From: JAKACA01 sp050744865
GTDB lineage: Bacteria; Actinomycetota; Acidimicrobiia; Acidimicrobiales; Bog-793
Direction of reading: 5' to 3'
Assembly (NCBI GenBank): GCA_050744865.1
Contig: JBOGHW010000036.1
Span: 81,060 to 145,059, forward strand
Length of the DNA stretch: 64,000 nt
Made by a program: the position numbers and the translations under genes. Under the pieces are notes generated by a model. It did not search any database and was not told the origin of the DNA. It was given only the letters and a program-made list of their open reading frames with translations. Shown here piece by piece: positions 43,266-52,191 of this stretch; position 1 is the stretch's first letter, and each line of letters starts with the position of its first letter.

Positions 43266-44983
43266 TGGAGAAGACCGAGCTAGCCGAGGGGGTGCCGATC
43301 CCCGATCTCAGTCACCGCCGCGTGCTCATCATCATGAGCGCCCTGATGCTCGGGATGCTCCTGGCGGCTCTCGACCAGACGATCGTATCCACCGCCCTTC
43401 CGACCATCGTCGCCGATCTCGGAGGCGCTTCGCACCTGTCCTGGGTGGTGGTTGCCTACCTTCTGGCTGCCACCGTGTCGACTCCGCTGTGGGGCAAGCT
43501 GGGTGACCAGTACGGACGGAAGTTCTTCTTCCAGACCTCCATCGTCATCTTCCTCGCAGGGTCCATCTGCTCCGGTTTCAGCCACTCCATGCTGGAGCTC
43601 ATCGCCTTCCGTTCCATCCAGGGAATCGGTGGTGGCGGGTTGATGGTCGGGACCCAGGCGATCGTGGGAGACATCGTGTCGCCCCGCGACCGGGGTCGCT
43701 ACCAGGGTCTGTTCGGCGCCGTTTTCGGTGTGGCGAGCATCGCCGGGCCTCTCCTCGGCGGTGTCTTCGTCGAGCAGCTGTCGTGGCGCTGGATCTTCTA
43801 CATCAACGTCCCGATCGGAATAGTCGCCCTCGCCGTCATCGCCAGTCAGGTCCCAGGCCACCTTCGCCGGGTCCCGCACGTCATCGACTACCTGGGCGCC
43901 AGCATCCTGATCCTTGCAGCAGGTGCACTGGTGCTGTTCACGAGCCTCGGCGGGACCACCTACCCGTGGGGCTCGCCGACAATCGTCGGTCTCGGAGTGG
44001 CCGGTGGCATCTTCGTGGTCGTGTTCGCCCTCGTGGAGCGCCGCGCCACCGAGCCAGTGCTCCCGCTGCACTTGTTCAAGAACAGGACGTTCTGGGTAAC
44101 GAGCGTGGTCGGTTTCATCGTCGGCTTCGCGATGTTCGGCTCGATCACCTACCTGCCGGCGTTCTTCCAGATCGTGCACGGCGAGTCGCCGACCATCTCA
44201 GGGCTGCAACTGCTGCCGCTCATGGCAGGCATGCTCGTCGTGTCCATCGCCTCGGGTCAGATCATCAGTCACACCGGCCGCTACCGGGCCTTCCCGATCG
44301 CCGGGACCGCCCTCATCACCATCGGCCTCCTGCTGATGTCGAAGATGGGCGTGACCACGAGCGGCCGCACCGAGGCGCTGTACATGCTCGTCCTCGGACT
44401 CGGACTCGGTGCTGTGATGCAGGTCCTCGTGCTGATCGTCCAGAACGCCGTGCCGTACGGCGAGCTCGGGGTCGCTACCTCAGGTGCGACATTCTTCAGG
44501 TCCATCGGGGGATCTTTCGGGGCCGCCATATTCGGCGCCATCTTCTCCAACGTGCTCGTCGGCGACCTCATCAGGCACCTCGGCCATGCCAGGCTGCCTG
44601 CCGGGCTGACACCGGCCGACATCACGCCGGCCAGCCTCGGTCAACTGTCGCCGGCGGCGCTGCACGGTCTTGTCGCCGCATACGCCGAGTCGATCCAGAC
44701 TGTGTTCGTGATCGCGGCTCCCGTCGGCATCCTGGCGTTCGCCGGGGCGTGGCTGATCCCCCACGTCGAGCTGAGGCTGGGCGTCTCGAGCCATGCCAGT
44801 CCAGACGCCTCAGCTGCGGAGGCCGAGGCGGTCCCCGTTGCCAGCTCAGCCAGCTCGGTCGAGCCCGTCGACTCGGTCGATTCGGTCGGACGGCACGTAG
44901 GCGGCCCGCGCGGCCCGCTCAGAGGCGCCCGGCGACCCAGCCGGGTTCACCGCGGCGAGCGGGGCGACCGAGTGCTCGACTGA
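43262..44983 (+). CDS. MFS drug exporter, DHA2 (EmrB/QacA) family
   Basis: 573 residues from ATG 43262 (a second ATG follows at once). Fourteen membrane helices are expected. The motifs LAALDQTIVSTALPTIVADL (motif D1) and WGKLGDQYGRKFFFQTS (motif A) fit DHA2 proton antiporters that export cationic drugs. A helix-5 motif C-like GLFGAVFGVASIAGPLLGGV is present. The C-terminal 65 residues are a low-complexity cytosolic tail (EPVDSVDSVGRHVGGPRG) not seen in most members. Paired with the overlapping tetR-like gene. Confidence 0.92.
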   Translation: MMEKTELAEGVPIPDLSHRRVLIIMSALMLGMLLAALDQTIVSTALPTIVADLGGASHLSWVVVAYLLAATVSTPLWGKLGDQYGRKFFFQTSIVIFLAGSICSGFSHSMLELIAFRSIQGIGGGGLMVGTQAIVGDIVSPRDRGRYQGLFGAVFGVASIAGPLLGGVFVEQLSWRWIFYINVPIGIVALAVIASQVPGHLRRVPHVIDYLGASILILAAGALVLFTSLGGTTYPWGSPTIVGLGVAGGIFVVVFALVERRATEPVLPLHLFKNRTFWVTSVVGFIVGFAMFGSITYLPAFFQIVHGESPTISGLQLLPLMAGMLVVSIASGQIISHTGRYRAFPIAGTALITIGLLLMSKMGVTTSGRTEALYMLVLGLGLGAVMQVLVLIVQNAVPYGELGVATSGATFFRSIGGSFGAAIFGAIFSNVLVGDLIRHLGHARLPAGLTPADITPASLGQLSPAALHGLVAAYAESIQTVFVIAAPVGILAFAGAWLIPHVELRLGVSSHASPDASAAEAEAVPVASSASSVEPVDSVDSVGRHVGGPRGPLRGARRPSRVHRGERGDRVLD

Positions 44984-45005
44984 GGCACCCGGCGGCTCCC
45001 GGGCC

Positions 45006-45065
45006 AAGGTGGGCCGGCTCACGCGCCGAATTCGCCTAAGAAACGTACGTCCCGCTCCCCACCTG
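45006..45065 (+). repeat. Dispersed 60-bp inverted-repeat element, copy D
   Basis: AAGGTGGGCCG at the left, CTCCCCACCTG at the right, with TCACGCGCCGAATTC and AACGTACGTCC inside. The right arm is less conserved than in copies A-C. It lies 22 bp after the MFS stop, in the 261-bp gap before the large protease. Confidence 0.83.
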
Positions 45066-45244
45066 AGCCCCCCTCCCGGCATTCCCGCCGGAAGGCTCAA
45101 CGACCGCCTCGATCCGAAGCCGGTTTGCCGCCGCCCGGTCGTCCGGCGCCGATCGTGACGTGGCAGCTTGCCGACAATGACGCCCCCTGTCCAGCCGCGC
45201 TACCCTGCTCGATTACGAGGTCACTCATGCCTGGGAGGATGGTC

Positions 45245-48200
45245 ATGCATTTGCGAAGGACAAGGACGTTGTTCGCGACGGCGGCAGTCTCGTTCGTCGT
45301 GGCGGGGATAACTCTTCCCTCGACGACAGCGCTGGCACGAACGTCGTCCAAGGGCGCGCCTGACGAGACGATGATCGTCATGCTGCGCAACCAGAATCCC
45401 GGCCTGAGCGGCTCCGGCGAGCGGGGGCGGGCCGTGCGGGCAGAACAGGCCCCGTTTCTCGCCCAACTTCACGCCTCGGGAGCCACCAATGTCGTCTCGC
45501 TGAGCGCTCCGAACGCGCTCATCGCCAAGATGTCGTCTGGCGAGGCCGCCTCACTTGCCGCCAACAGCGCTGTGAAGCAAGTCGTGCCGAACTCGATCAT
45601 CCCGGGCCCGGTACTGCCGACGCTCTCGTCGTCCCCGCTCGGCGCGTCCAGCACGCACGGGACCAGCACGACGCCGGCCGGCGTCTGCGGCACGTCGTCT
45701 TCACCCCAGCTCGACCCAGAGGCTCTCGCCAACATCAACGCTACGGCAGCTCAGAACGCCGGCTTCGACGGGGCCGGGGTGCAGGTTGGCTTCATGGCTG
45801 ACGGCATCGACACGTCCGACCCGGACTTCCTGCGCAATTCGGCCTATGCGACGGCATCGTCGAAGACCGGGGCGCACGTCATCAACAACTACGAGGACTT
45901 CTCGAGCGACGGTATTGACGCCCCGACCGCCGGCGGTGAGGCCTTCCTCGACGCCAGCTCCATCGTCGCACAAGGGAACCACAAGTACGACCTCTCCAAC
46001 TTCGTCGCCCCGAACGTGCCGCTCCCGAAGGGCTGCGACATCAAGCTCGTCGGTGTCGCCCCCGGAGCCAGCCTCGACGCACTCAAGATCTTCGGCCAGA
46101 ACAACGACACGACGACCGCTGGCTTCTTGCAGGCGATCAACTGGGCAGTCGCCAACGGAGTGCAGGTCCTCAACCAGTCCTTCGGTGGAAACGACTTCCC
46201 GGAGACCGCCTTGGATGTCATCTACGACGGCGACAACGCGGCCGTAGCGGCCGGCGTGACCGTCGTGGCCAGCTCGGGAGACGCCGGTTCCACGGGCACG
46301 ATCGGCTCACCTGCGACTGACCCGAAGGTGATCAGCGTGGGCGCCACGACGACGTTCCGTGCCTTCGAGCAGACCGGCTTCGGCGGCTCGACCTACTCCA
46401 AGGCGAACGGCAAGTACGTCGACAACAACGTGTCCTCCTTCTCGTCTGGTGGTTTCAACCAGCCCGGCAACACCGTCGACCTCGTCGCCCCTGGCGACTG
46501 GAACTGGGCCTTGTGCGACGCCAACCTGGCGATGTACTCAGAGTGCACCAACTTCAAGGGGACGGCAGCCAACATCGAGTTCACGGGCGGCACGAGCGAG
46601 GCCGCCCCGTTGACGGCCGGCGCGGCTGCCGACGTCATCCAGGCCTACTCCGAGAGCCACCACGGCACGGACCCCACGCCGGCGATGGTGAAGCAGATCC
46701 TCATGAGCTCCGCCACAGACATCGACGCCCCAGCCGACCAGCAGGGCGCCGGGCTCCTCAACGTGCTCGCAGCCGTCAAGCTGGCCCAGTCGATGCCGGC
46801 CACCACCGTCGCCTCTCCTTCCGGCGGCGTCACGGTGAGCCCCAACCAGATCAACGTCGTGCAACCGCAAATGGACACGACGACCAAGACGATCTCGGTG
46901 AGCAACCACGGGACGAGCGCCGTGACGGTGGACCTGTCCACGAGGGACCTCACCCACACCGTGGCGACCTCGTCCGGCTCGTTCTGCATGCAACCCGGCG
47001 CGGCTGCCCCCGGCTGTCCGGCCAACACAGGTGTCATGCAGATTTGGAGCGACGCCTCGGAGGTCTACGAGGCCGTGAAGTTCACCGTCCCGAAGACCAC
47101 AGGCGTGGCGCGCCTCGACCTCGCCTCCGACTACACCAACACCGACCAGGCCTCGCTCGTGCACGTAGCCGTCTTCGAGCCAGGCGGCACGCAGGCCGGC
47201 TACTCGGATCCCCAAGGCCTCGGTGATTACAACGATGTACAGGTGGCCAACCCGCCAGCCGGCACGTGGACGGCGGTCTTCTTCACGTTGAAGAACGGGA
47301 CGGTCCCCGGGGAGACAGGCTCGAGCGGCACGATCCAGTGGGCCGCCACGACTTCGGAGTACAGGCCTGCCGGCAAGATCAGCCCTGCCAAGCTCGTCCT
47401 CGGCCCCGCTGGCTCGGCGACGGCAACCAAGACTGCCAGCTTGATGCTGACCAGCACGAAGGCCGCTGGCGACACGGCCGAGTCCGTAGTCGTGGCTACC
47501 CCGGGCGCCCAGACGACGATCCCGGTCACGGTGCGCACGATGGTGACCGTCACTTCCTCCGGGGGCACCTTCACCGGCGTCATCACCGGCGGCAACGGTC
47601 GCCCCGGAGCACCGGGCCAGACCAACACGTATGCCTTCGCCGTGCCCAAGGGCGAGCGTGACATCGACGCCTCGGTGGCGCTCGCCACCGACCCCGGCGA
47701 AGAGCTGGTGGCTTATCTGGTCAACCCGGACGGTCAGTCTCCCGGCTACTCGTCCAACATCTCGACCGACAACTTCCTCAACCCCACGGCCACACCCTGG
47801 CTGGACGTCTACGCCGCCTATCCGAAGCCCGGGTTGTGGGAGCTGGTCGTAGAGACCCTGAATCCCGTGACAGGCTTCGAGCTCGACGAGCCCTTCCATG
47901 GCTCCATCCAGTTCAACCAGGTGTCTGTGACCAGCAACGTCCCACGGGGGACTTCGCTCAAACCCGGGACCTACCAGTACCGCCTCACAGTCAACAACAC
48001 GGGCATCGCGCCTGAGGCGTACTTCGTCGATCCCCGTCTCAACGCCAACGAGACGGTGAGCCTCGCCAACCAGGATCCGGGTGCAACTCCCTCCGACATG
48101 ACCCTCCCGCTCCCCGCCAGCGAGGAAGGGCTCCCCTACTACTACGTGCCGCCGGAGACGAGCGAGCTCGAGGCCGGCATCTCGAGCACGGTACCTGTGT

Positions 48201-48688
48201 CGTTCGACAGCTCCTTCTTCCCCGGTGATCCCGACATCTCCCCCTCGGTCAGCGAGCAGGGGGTAGTCGGAACGGTCAAGGGAGACTCGGCGAGCCTCAC
48301 CTACACCCAGAACGGCCTGACTCCCGGACTCTGGGATCTCAACCCCGCCGAGGTCGGGCCGTTCCCGGCATCAGGTGCGCCGACAGTCAGGGCCAGCGCC
48401 TACTTCAAGGCAGTCACCAGGGCGTTCGACCCGTCAGTGGTCTCTTCCACCGGCGACCTCTGGTCGCTGGCCAATGGGGTGGCAGGGCCAGGCTTCAACC
48501 CGATTTATGTACCGGCCGGCGAGAGCACGTCGATCGTGATCCAGATCACCGTGAAAGGTGCGACCGGGTCGACCGTGTCCGGCAGGCTGTTCGTCGAGGA
48601 CTACACCCTCGGCGCCCTCGTCGGTGTGGAGGACCCCGACGGCGACGTCCTGGCCGCCGTGCCGTTCAGCTACAAAGTGGCCGGCTAG
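45245..48688 (+). CDS. Large secreted clan SB serine protease with mixed S8/S53 active-site features
   Basis: 1147 residues. ATG 45245 is preceded by GGGAGG at 6 bases; ATGs at 45239 and 45227 are alternatives. Signal peptide RTRTLFATAAVSFVVAGITL. An inhibitor-I9-like propeptide region (about 40-110) precedes the catalytic domain, which has subtilase framework motifs (DGIDTSDPDF with D186, GVAPGASLDALKIFG, VSSFSSGG, VDLVAPG). Where subtilases have His (GHGTHVA) it reads GGEAFLDAS, giving E232 and D236. The oxyanion segment is SSGDAG (D346), and the nucleophile is S451 in GGTSEAAP. E-x3-D, D and S is the sedolisin set. The C-terminal 650 residues are beta-rich repeats without a membrane or sorting signal. 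Probably acid-active. Confidence 0.85.
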   Translation: MHLRRTRTLFATAAVSFVVAGITLPSTTALARTSSKGAPDETMIVMLRNQNPGLSGSGERGRAVRAEQAPFLAQLHASGATNVVSLSAPNALIAKMSSGEAASLAANSAVKQVVPNSIIPGPVLPTLSSSPLGASSTHGTSTTPAGVCGTSSSPQLDPEALANINATAAQNAGFDGAGVQVGFMADGIDTSDPDFLRNSAYATASSKTGAHVINNYEDFSSDGIDAPTAGGEAFLDASSIVAQGNHKYDLSNFVAPNVPLPKGCDIKLVGVAPGASLDALKIFGQNNDTTTAGFLQAINWAVANGVQVLNQSFGGNDFPETALDVIYDGDNAAVAAGVTVVASSGDAGSTGTIGSPATDPKVISVGATTTFRAFEQTGFGGSTYSKANGKYVDNNVSSFSSGGFNQPGNTVDLVAPGDWNWALCDANLAMYSECTNFKGTAANIEFTGGTSEAAPLTAGAAADVIQAYSESHHGTDPTPAMVKQILMSSATDIDAPADQQGAGLLNVLAAVKLAQSMPATTVASPSGGVTVSPNQINVVQPQMDTTTKTISVSNHGTSAVTVDLSTRDLTHTVATSSGSFCMQPGAAAPGCPANTGVMQIWSDASEVYEAVKFTVPKTTGVARLDLASDYTNTDQASLVHVAVFEPGGTQAGYSDPQGLGDYNDVQVANPPAGTWTAVFFTLKNGTVPGETGSSGTIQWAATTSEYRPAGKISPAKLVLGPAGSATATKTASLMLTSTKAAGDTAESVVVATPGAQTTIPVTVRTMVTVTSSGGTFTGVITGGNGRPGAPGQTNTYAFAVPKGERDIDASVALATDPGEELVAYLVNPDGQSPGYSSNISTDNFLNPTATPWLDVYAAYPKPGLWELVVETLNPVTGFELDEPFHGSIQFNQVSVTSNVPRGTSLKPGTYQYRLTVNNTGIAPEAYFVDPRLNANETVSLANQDPGATPSDMTLPLPASEEGLPYYYVPPETSELEAGISSTVPVSFDSSFFPGDPDISPSVSEQGVVGTVKGDSASLTYTQNGLTPGLWDLNPAEVGPFPASGAPTVRASAYFKAVTRAFDPSVVSSTGDLWSLANGVAGPGFNPIYVPAGESTSIVIQITVKGATGSTVSGRLFVEDYTLGALVGVEDPDGDVLAAVPFSYKVAG

Positions 48689-48764
48689 CAGCAAGTCCCA
48701 AGGCAACCGGGAGGCAGCACAGCACGCTGTCTCCCGGTTGCAGTCGTCTACGGGAGGCACTGTC

Positions 48765-49130
48765 ATGGTGACCATCGAGGACGTGCGGGAGCTTGCCTCC
48801 CAGCTGCCCCGCTCCTACGAAGCCCTTGTGCGGGACCGGGTGAAGTGGCGGGTCGGCCGCATCGTCTACCTGGCGTTCTCGAGGGACGAGAGACAGATGG
48901 GGTTCGGCTTCGCCAAGGAGGAGCGCGAGGCGATAGTGGCTGCGTTTCCCGGCAAGTTCCTCATGCCCGGCAAGGCCGACCTCCGATACAACTGGCTGGA
49001 AGTACGCCTCGACGCCATCGACAAGGCCGAGATGCGTGAGCTGGTGCTGGACGCTTGGTGCATGTGCGTCCCCAAGAAGGTGGCCGACGCCTACTTCGCC
49101 GCCGGTGGAGACGCCGGCGCAGATACCTAA
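48765..49130 (+). CDS. MmcQ/YjbR-family DNA-binding-like protein
   Basis: 121 residues from ATG 48765, with GGGAGG 7 bases upstream. The family pattern is clear: TIEDVRELASQLPRSYE, then WRVGRIVYLAFSRDERQMGF, then a C-terminal helix (MRELVLDAWCMCVPKKVADA). Members have a CyaY-like fold and are annotated as DNA-binding-like, with no firm function. It follows the protease gene by 76 bp on the same strand. The next 162 bp contain short GGCCGAGACGGCA repeats but no gene. Confidence 0.88.
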   Translation: MVTIEDVRELASQLPRSYEALVRDRVKWRVGRIVYLAFSRDERQMGFGFAKEEREAIVAAFPGKFLMPGKADLRYNWLEVRLDAIDKAEMRELVLDAWCMCVPKKVADAYFAAGGDAGADT

Positions 49131-49292
49131 ACTGCCAGTGCCACAGCGAAGGCCCCCATCGCCCAATGCGAAGGCCCTAGACGGCACGGCCGAGACGGCA
49201 TGGCCGAGCATGGCCGAGACGGCGACCAGGGTACTGGCCACCCCGGGCACCTCGACCCCGCCCGTGAGCTGATCGGCTGCGATGATCGCGGT

Positions 49293-50225
49293 ATGACGAC
49301 AGCTCACGGGACTCACGACTACTTCGACGATCCGCGCAACGCCGGCATCCTCATCTCGGTGAACGGCAAGCTCGTGGCCAGGCAAGACGCCGTCGTCAGC
49401 GTCTTCGACGCCGGCTTCGTGCTCGGCGATGGCGTCTGGGAGGGGTTGCGGGTCGTGTCGGGACACCCGGTGTTTCTCGAGCAGCACCTCGACCGCCTGT
49501 TCGAGGGTGCGGCCGCAATAGCACTCGACGTCGGGCTGACCCGCCAACAGCTCACGGCCGAGCTTTACAGGACGCTGGCGGCCAATGAGATGACCGACGG
49601 CGTGCACATCCGCCTCATGGTCACACGCGGCCCTAAGTCCACGCCCTACCAGGATCCCCGAATGTCGGCCGGGCGGGCGACCGTCGTTGTCATCGCCGAG
49701 TACAAGGCACCCCTGCCGGCGACAGGCGCTCGCGGTCTCTCGCTCTTCACGGTTCACGTCCGCAGGCCGGGCCCGGACACCCTTGATCCGAAGATCAACT
49801 CGCACAGCAAGCTGAACGACATCGTCGCCTGCATCCAGGCCTACACCGCTGGTGCCGACGAGGCCTTGATGCTGGACCAGCGTGGCTTCGTAGCCACCTG
49901 CAACTCGACCCATTTCTTCGTCGTGCGCAAGGGAGAGGTCTGGACCTCGACGGGCGAATACTGTCTCGGCGGCATCACGAGGAGCAATGTGCTCGCCGTC
50001 TGCTCGCAGGCCGGCATCACTGCACGCGAGCGCAGCTTCAGCCTCACCGACGTCTACGGAGCCGACGAAGCCTTCGTGACGGGGACGTTCGCCGGCCTCG
50101 TGCACGTCCACACCGTCGACAGCCGCCGCATCGGGAGCGGAGAGCGAGGACCCGTGGTCGAACGGCTGCAGTCGCTCTACGCCGATCTCGTCCGGCACGA
50201 CGTCGACGGCCGAGCGGCGCCGTGA
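49293..50225 (+). CDS. Class IV PLP-dependent aminotransferase (BCAT/DAAT-like)
   Basis: 310 residues from ATG 49293. Typical motifs: FDAGFVLGDGVWEGLRV near the N-terminus, INSHSKLNDIVACIQAY with the PLP-binding Lys, and CNSTHFFVVRKGEVWTSTGE then GGITRSNVL. Fold type IV; family members act on branched-chain amino acids, D-amino acids or aminodeoxychorismate, and the exact substrate cannot be read off. Its stop overlaps the next start (GTGA), coupling it to a sulfotransferase-like gene. Confidence 0.9.
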   Translation: MTTAHGTHDYFDDPRNAGILISVNGKLVARQDAVVSVFDAGFVLGDGVWEGLRVVSGHPVFLEQHLDRLFEGAAAIALDVGLTRQQLTAELYRTLAANEMTDGVHIRLMVTRGPKSTPYQDPRMSAGRATVVVIAEYKAPLPATGARGLSLFTVHVRRPGPDTLDPKINSHSKLNDIVACIQAYTAGADEALMLDQRGFVATCNSTHFFVVRKGEVWTSTGEYCLGGITRSNVLAVCSQAGITARERSFSLTDVYGADEAFVTGTFAGLVHVHTVDSRRIGSGERGPVVERLQSLYADLVRHDVDGRAAP

Positions 50226-50935
50226 CCGCCGGCGTGCGCCTGGCGGTCTGGTCTGGCCCGCGCAACATCTCCACGGCGCTCATGCGTGCTTGGGAGAACC
50301 GGGACGACTGCAGAGTCGTCGACGAACCCTTCTACGCCTACTACCTGAACGAGACCGGGCTTGGACACCCAGGGCGCGACGAGGTGATCGCCGCCGGCAC
50401 GACGGACTGGCGGGCAGTGGTCGCCGACCTCACGTCGCCCGTTGATGGCATCTACTACCAGAAACACATGGCCCACCATCTCCTCCCCCAGCTGCCCCGT
50501 GGCTGGATCGCCTCGCTCACCAACGTCTTGCTGATCCGCGACCCCACCGAGGTGCTGGCCTCCTACGTGCGATCGCGGCCCGATGTCACAGACTCGGACA
50601 TCGGCCTCGTCCAGCAGGCCGAGCTGTTCGAGCAACTCGGAGCCCGCTTGCCCGTGCTCGACGCAGCCGACTTCCTGGCACGACCGGACCTCTACGTCCG
50701 TTGGCTCTGTGACCTAGTCGGGGTCGAGTTCACCGACCGTATGCTCCGATGGCCTGCCGGGCCTCGTGACACAGACGGCGTTTGGGCGCGCTACTGGTAC
50801 GGCGCCGTGCAAGCGTCCACGGGCTTTGTGCCCTACGCTCGGCGGCAGGTCGAGCTGGCAGGAGCCGCCGCCGAGGTGTCCGAACGGCTCCGGCCGTACT
50901 ACGAGAAGCTCTACTCGGCGCGCCTGGTTCTGTGA
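50222..50935 (+). CDS. Sulfotransferase-like P-loop protein
   Basis: 237 residues from GTG 50222. The N-terminal WSGPRNISTALMRAWENRDD is a PAPS-type phosphate-binding loop of the sulfotransferase superfamily. VVDEPFYAYYL and NVLLIRDPTEVLASYVRS (the 3'-phosphate-binding strand-helix) support this. Length fits bacterial sulfotransferase-like proteins. The neighbour overlap with a class IV aminotransferase mirrors plant proteins in which a domain of this type and an aminotransferase are fused. Substrates are unknown, and true sulfotransferase activity is not proven. Confidence 0.8.
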   Translation: MTAGVRLAVWSGPRNISTALMRAWENRDDCRVVDEPFYAYYLNETGLGHPGRDEVIAAGTTDWRAVVADLTSPVDGIYYQKHMAHHLLPQLPRGWIASLTNVLLIRDPTEVLASYVRSRPDVTDSDIGLVQQAELFEQLGARLPVLDAADFLARPDLYVRWLCDLVGVEFTDRMLRWPAGPRDTDGVWARYWYGAVQASTGFVPYARRQVELAGAAAEVSERLRPYYEKLYSARLVL

Positions 50936-50993
50936 TAGGTGCGCGTTCCACGGTGACTACGCTGGCTGCGCCGTCGAAGCACAGAGGAGCGGT

Positions 50994-51938
50994 ATGGAAG
51001 CAAGAGCTGACACAGCAGCTGCCATTGCGGGATCCATCGACGTCCAGCCACTGACGGGCTGTATCGGCGCCGTGCTGGGTGGCGTCGACCTGGCTTGCCT
51101 TCGAGGCGGTGATGTCGCCTCGATCAGGGCAGCGCTGCTTGCGCATCGAGTGGTGTTCTTCCGGGACCAGGAACTCGACTCCGACTCGCAGATCGCCTTC
51201 GCCAGGCAGCTCGGACCGCTCACTCGCGGCCACCCGACGCTGTCGCCGGCCACCGAGCACCCCGAGGTCCACGAGCTCGATTCGGCGCAGGGCTCGCAGG
51301 CCGACTACTGGCACACGGACGTGACGTTCGTGGAACGCCCGCCTGCCATATCGGTGCTGCGGGCCGTCACGTTGCCCTCTCACGGCGGCGACACGCTCTG
51401 GGCAAGCACCGTGGCCGGCTTCAAAAGTTTGCGGCCTGAGCTGCGGGAGCTCGCCGAGAAGCTCGATGCCCTGCATACCAATATCCACGACTACGCCACC
51501 GCGGCGGCTCCTGCGCCAAGCGCGACCGCCGACCCGGCCCACGCGGCGCACGTCGCAGAGTTCCGGTCGCAACGCTTCGAGACAGTCCACCCCGTCGTGC
51601 GTGTCCATCCTGAGACCGGCGAGCCGGCCCTGCTGCTGGGTGGGTTCGCCTCCCGGATCCTGCATTACCGCGACAGCCTGTCGCAGGACCTCCTGCGGGC
51701 GTTCTCGAGCCAAGTCACCAGCCCGGACCACTGCGTGCGGTGGAGTTGGCGTCCCGGCGACGTCGCCATGTGGGACAACCGCTCCACGCAGCACTACGCC
51801 GTGTTCGACTACGCACCGCAACGGCGGCAGATGCAGCGCGTGACAGTGGCCGGCGAGGTACCCGTAGCTGTGGACGGTCGACCGAGCGTCTCCCTGGCGG
51901 GCGACGCCAGCGCATACCTGCCGGAGACGTCGTCCTGA
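50994..51938 (+). CDS. TauD/TfdA-family 2-oxoglutarate dioxygenase
   Basis: 314 residues from ATG 50994, with AGAGGAG 4 bases upstream. Fe(II) ligands are in YWHTDVTFVERPP (HxD) and STQHYAVFDY (His), and the 2-oxoglutarate Arg is in RQMQRVTVAGE. N-terminal IGAVLGGVDLACLRGGDVAS and FFRDQELDSDSQIAFARQLG are typical of TauD. The enzyme hydroxylates taurine, an alkylsulfonate or a related acid, releasing sulfite in the taurine case. It lies 58 bp after the sulfotransferase-like gene on the same strand, so a sulfur-related operon is possible. The next 253 bp hold no gene I can support. Confidence 0.9.
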   Translation: MEARADTAAAIAGSIDVQPLTGCIGAVLGGVDLACLRGGDVASIRAALLAHRVVFFRDQELDSDSQIAFARQLGPLTRGHPTLSPATEHPEVHELDSAQGSQADYWHTDVTFVERPPAISVLRAVTLPSHGGDTLWASTVAGFKSLRPELRELAEKLDALHTNIHDYATAAAPAPSATADPAHAAHVAEFRSQRFETVHPVVRVHPETGEPALLLGGFASRILHYRDSLSQDLLRAFSSQVTSPDHCVRWSWRPGDVAMWDNRSTQHYAVFDYAPQRRQMQRVTVAGEVPVAVDGRPSVSLAGDASAYLPETSS

Positions 51939-52191
51939 CCACGGATCGGCAGGGCTGCGGGCGCCTCCGCGACAGAGCCATCCGGCCCTTGGTTGCGTCC
52001 TTCGAAGCAAACCCGCTCGCAAGTGAAAGACTTGTGAGCGTGACCGGCACCATTCCGTCTTCGCCCACCCTAAGCCGGCTCGGCGCGCCGGCGCCGCCAG
52101 CCCGGACTGCCACACACCTGAGTCGTTAGCCATCTGCCCGCCAGCCTACGGACAGAAGACAAATGCCCCACGAGACGCCCGAACACACCCG

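Noticed and set aside
11717..45065. Insertion sequences or transposon genes at the dispersed elements
   Set aside because: Each copy is only 60 bp and no transposase or integrase is seen in the window.
51715..52191. Leftward ORF in the gap after the TauD gene
   Set aside because: The product is Arg-rich with no motif and overlaps the TauD gene antisense; typical of GC-driven open frames.
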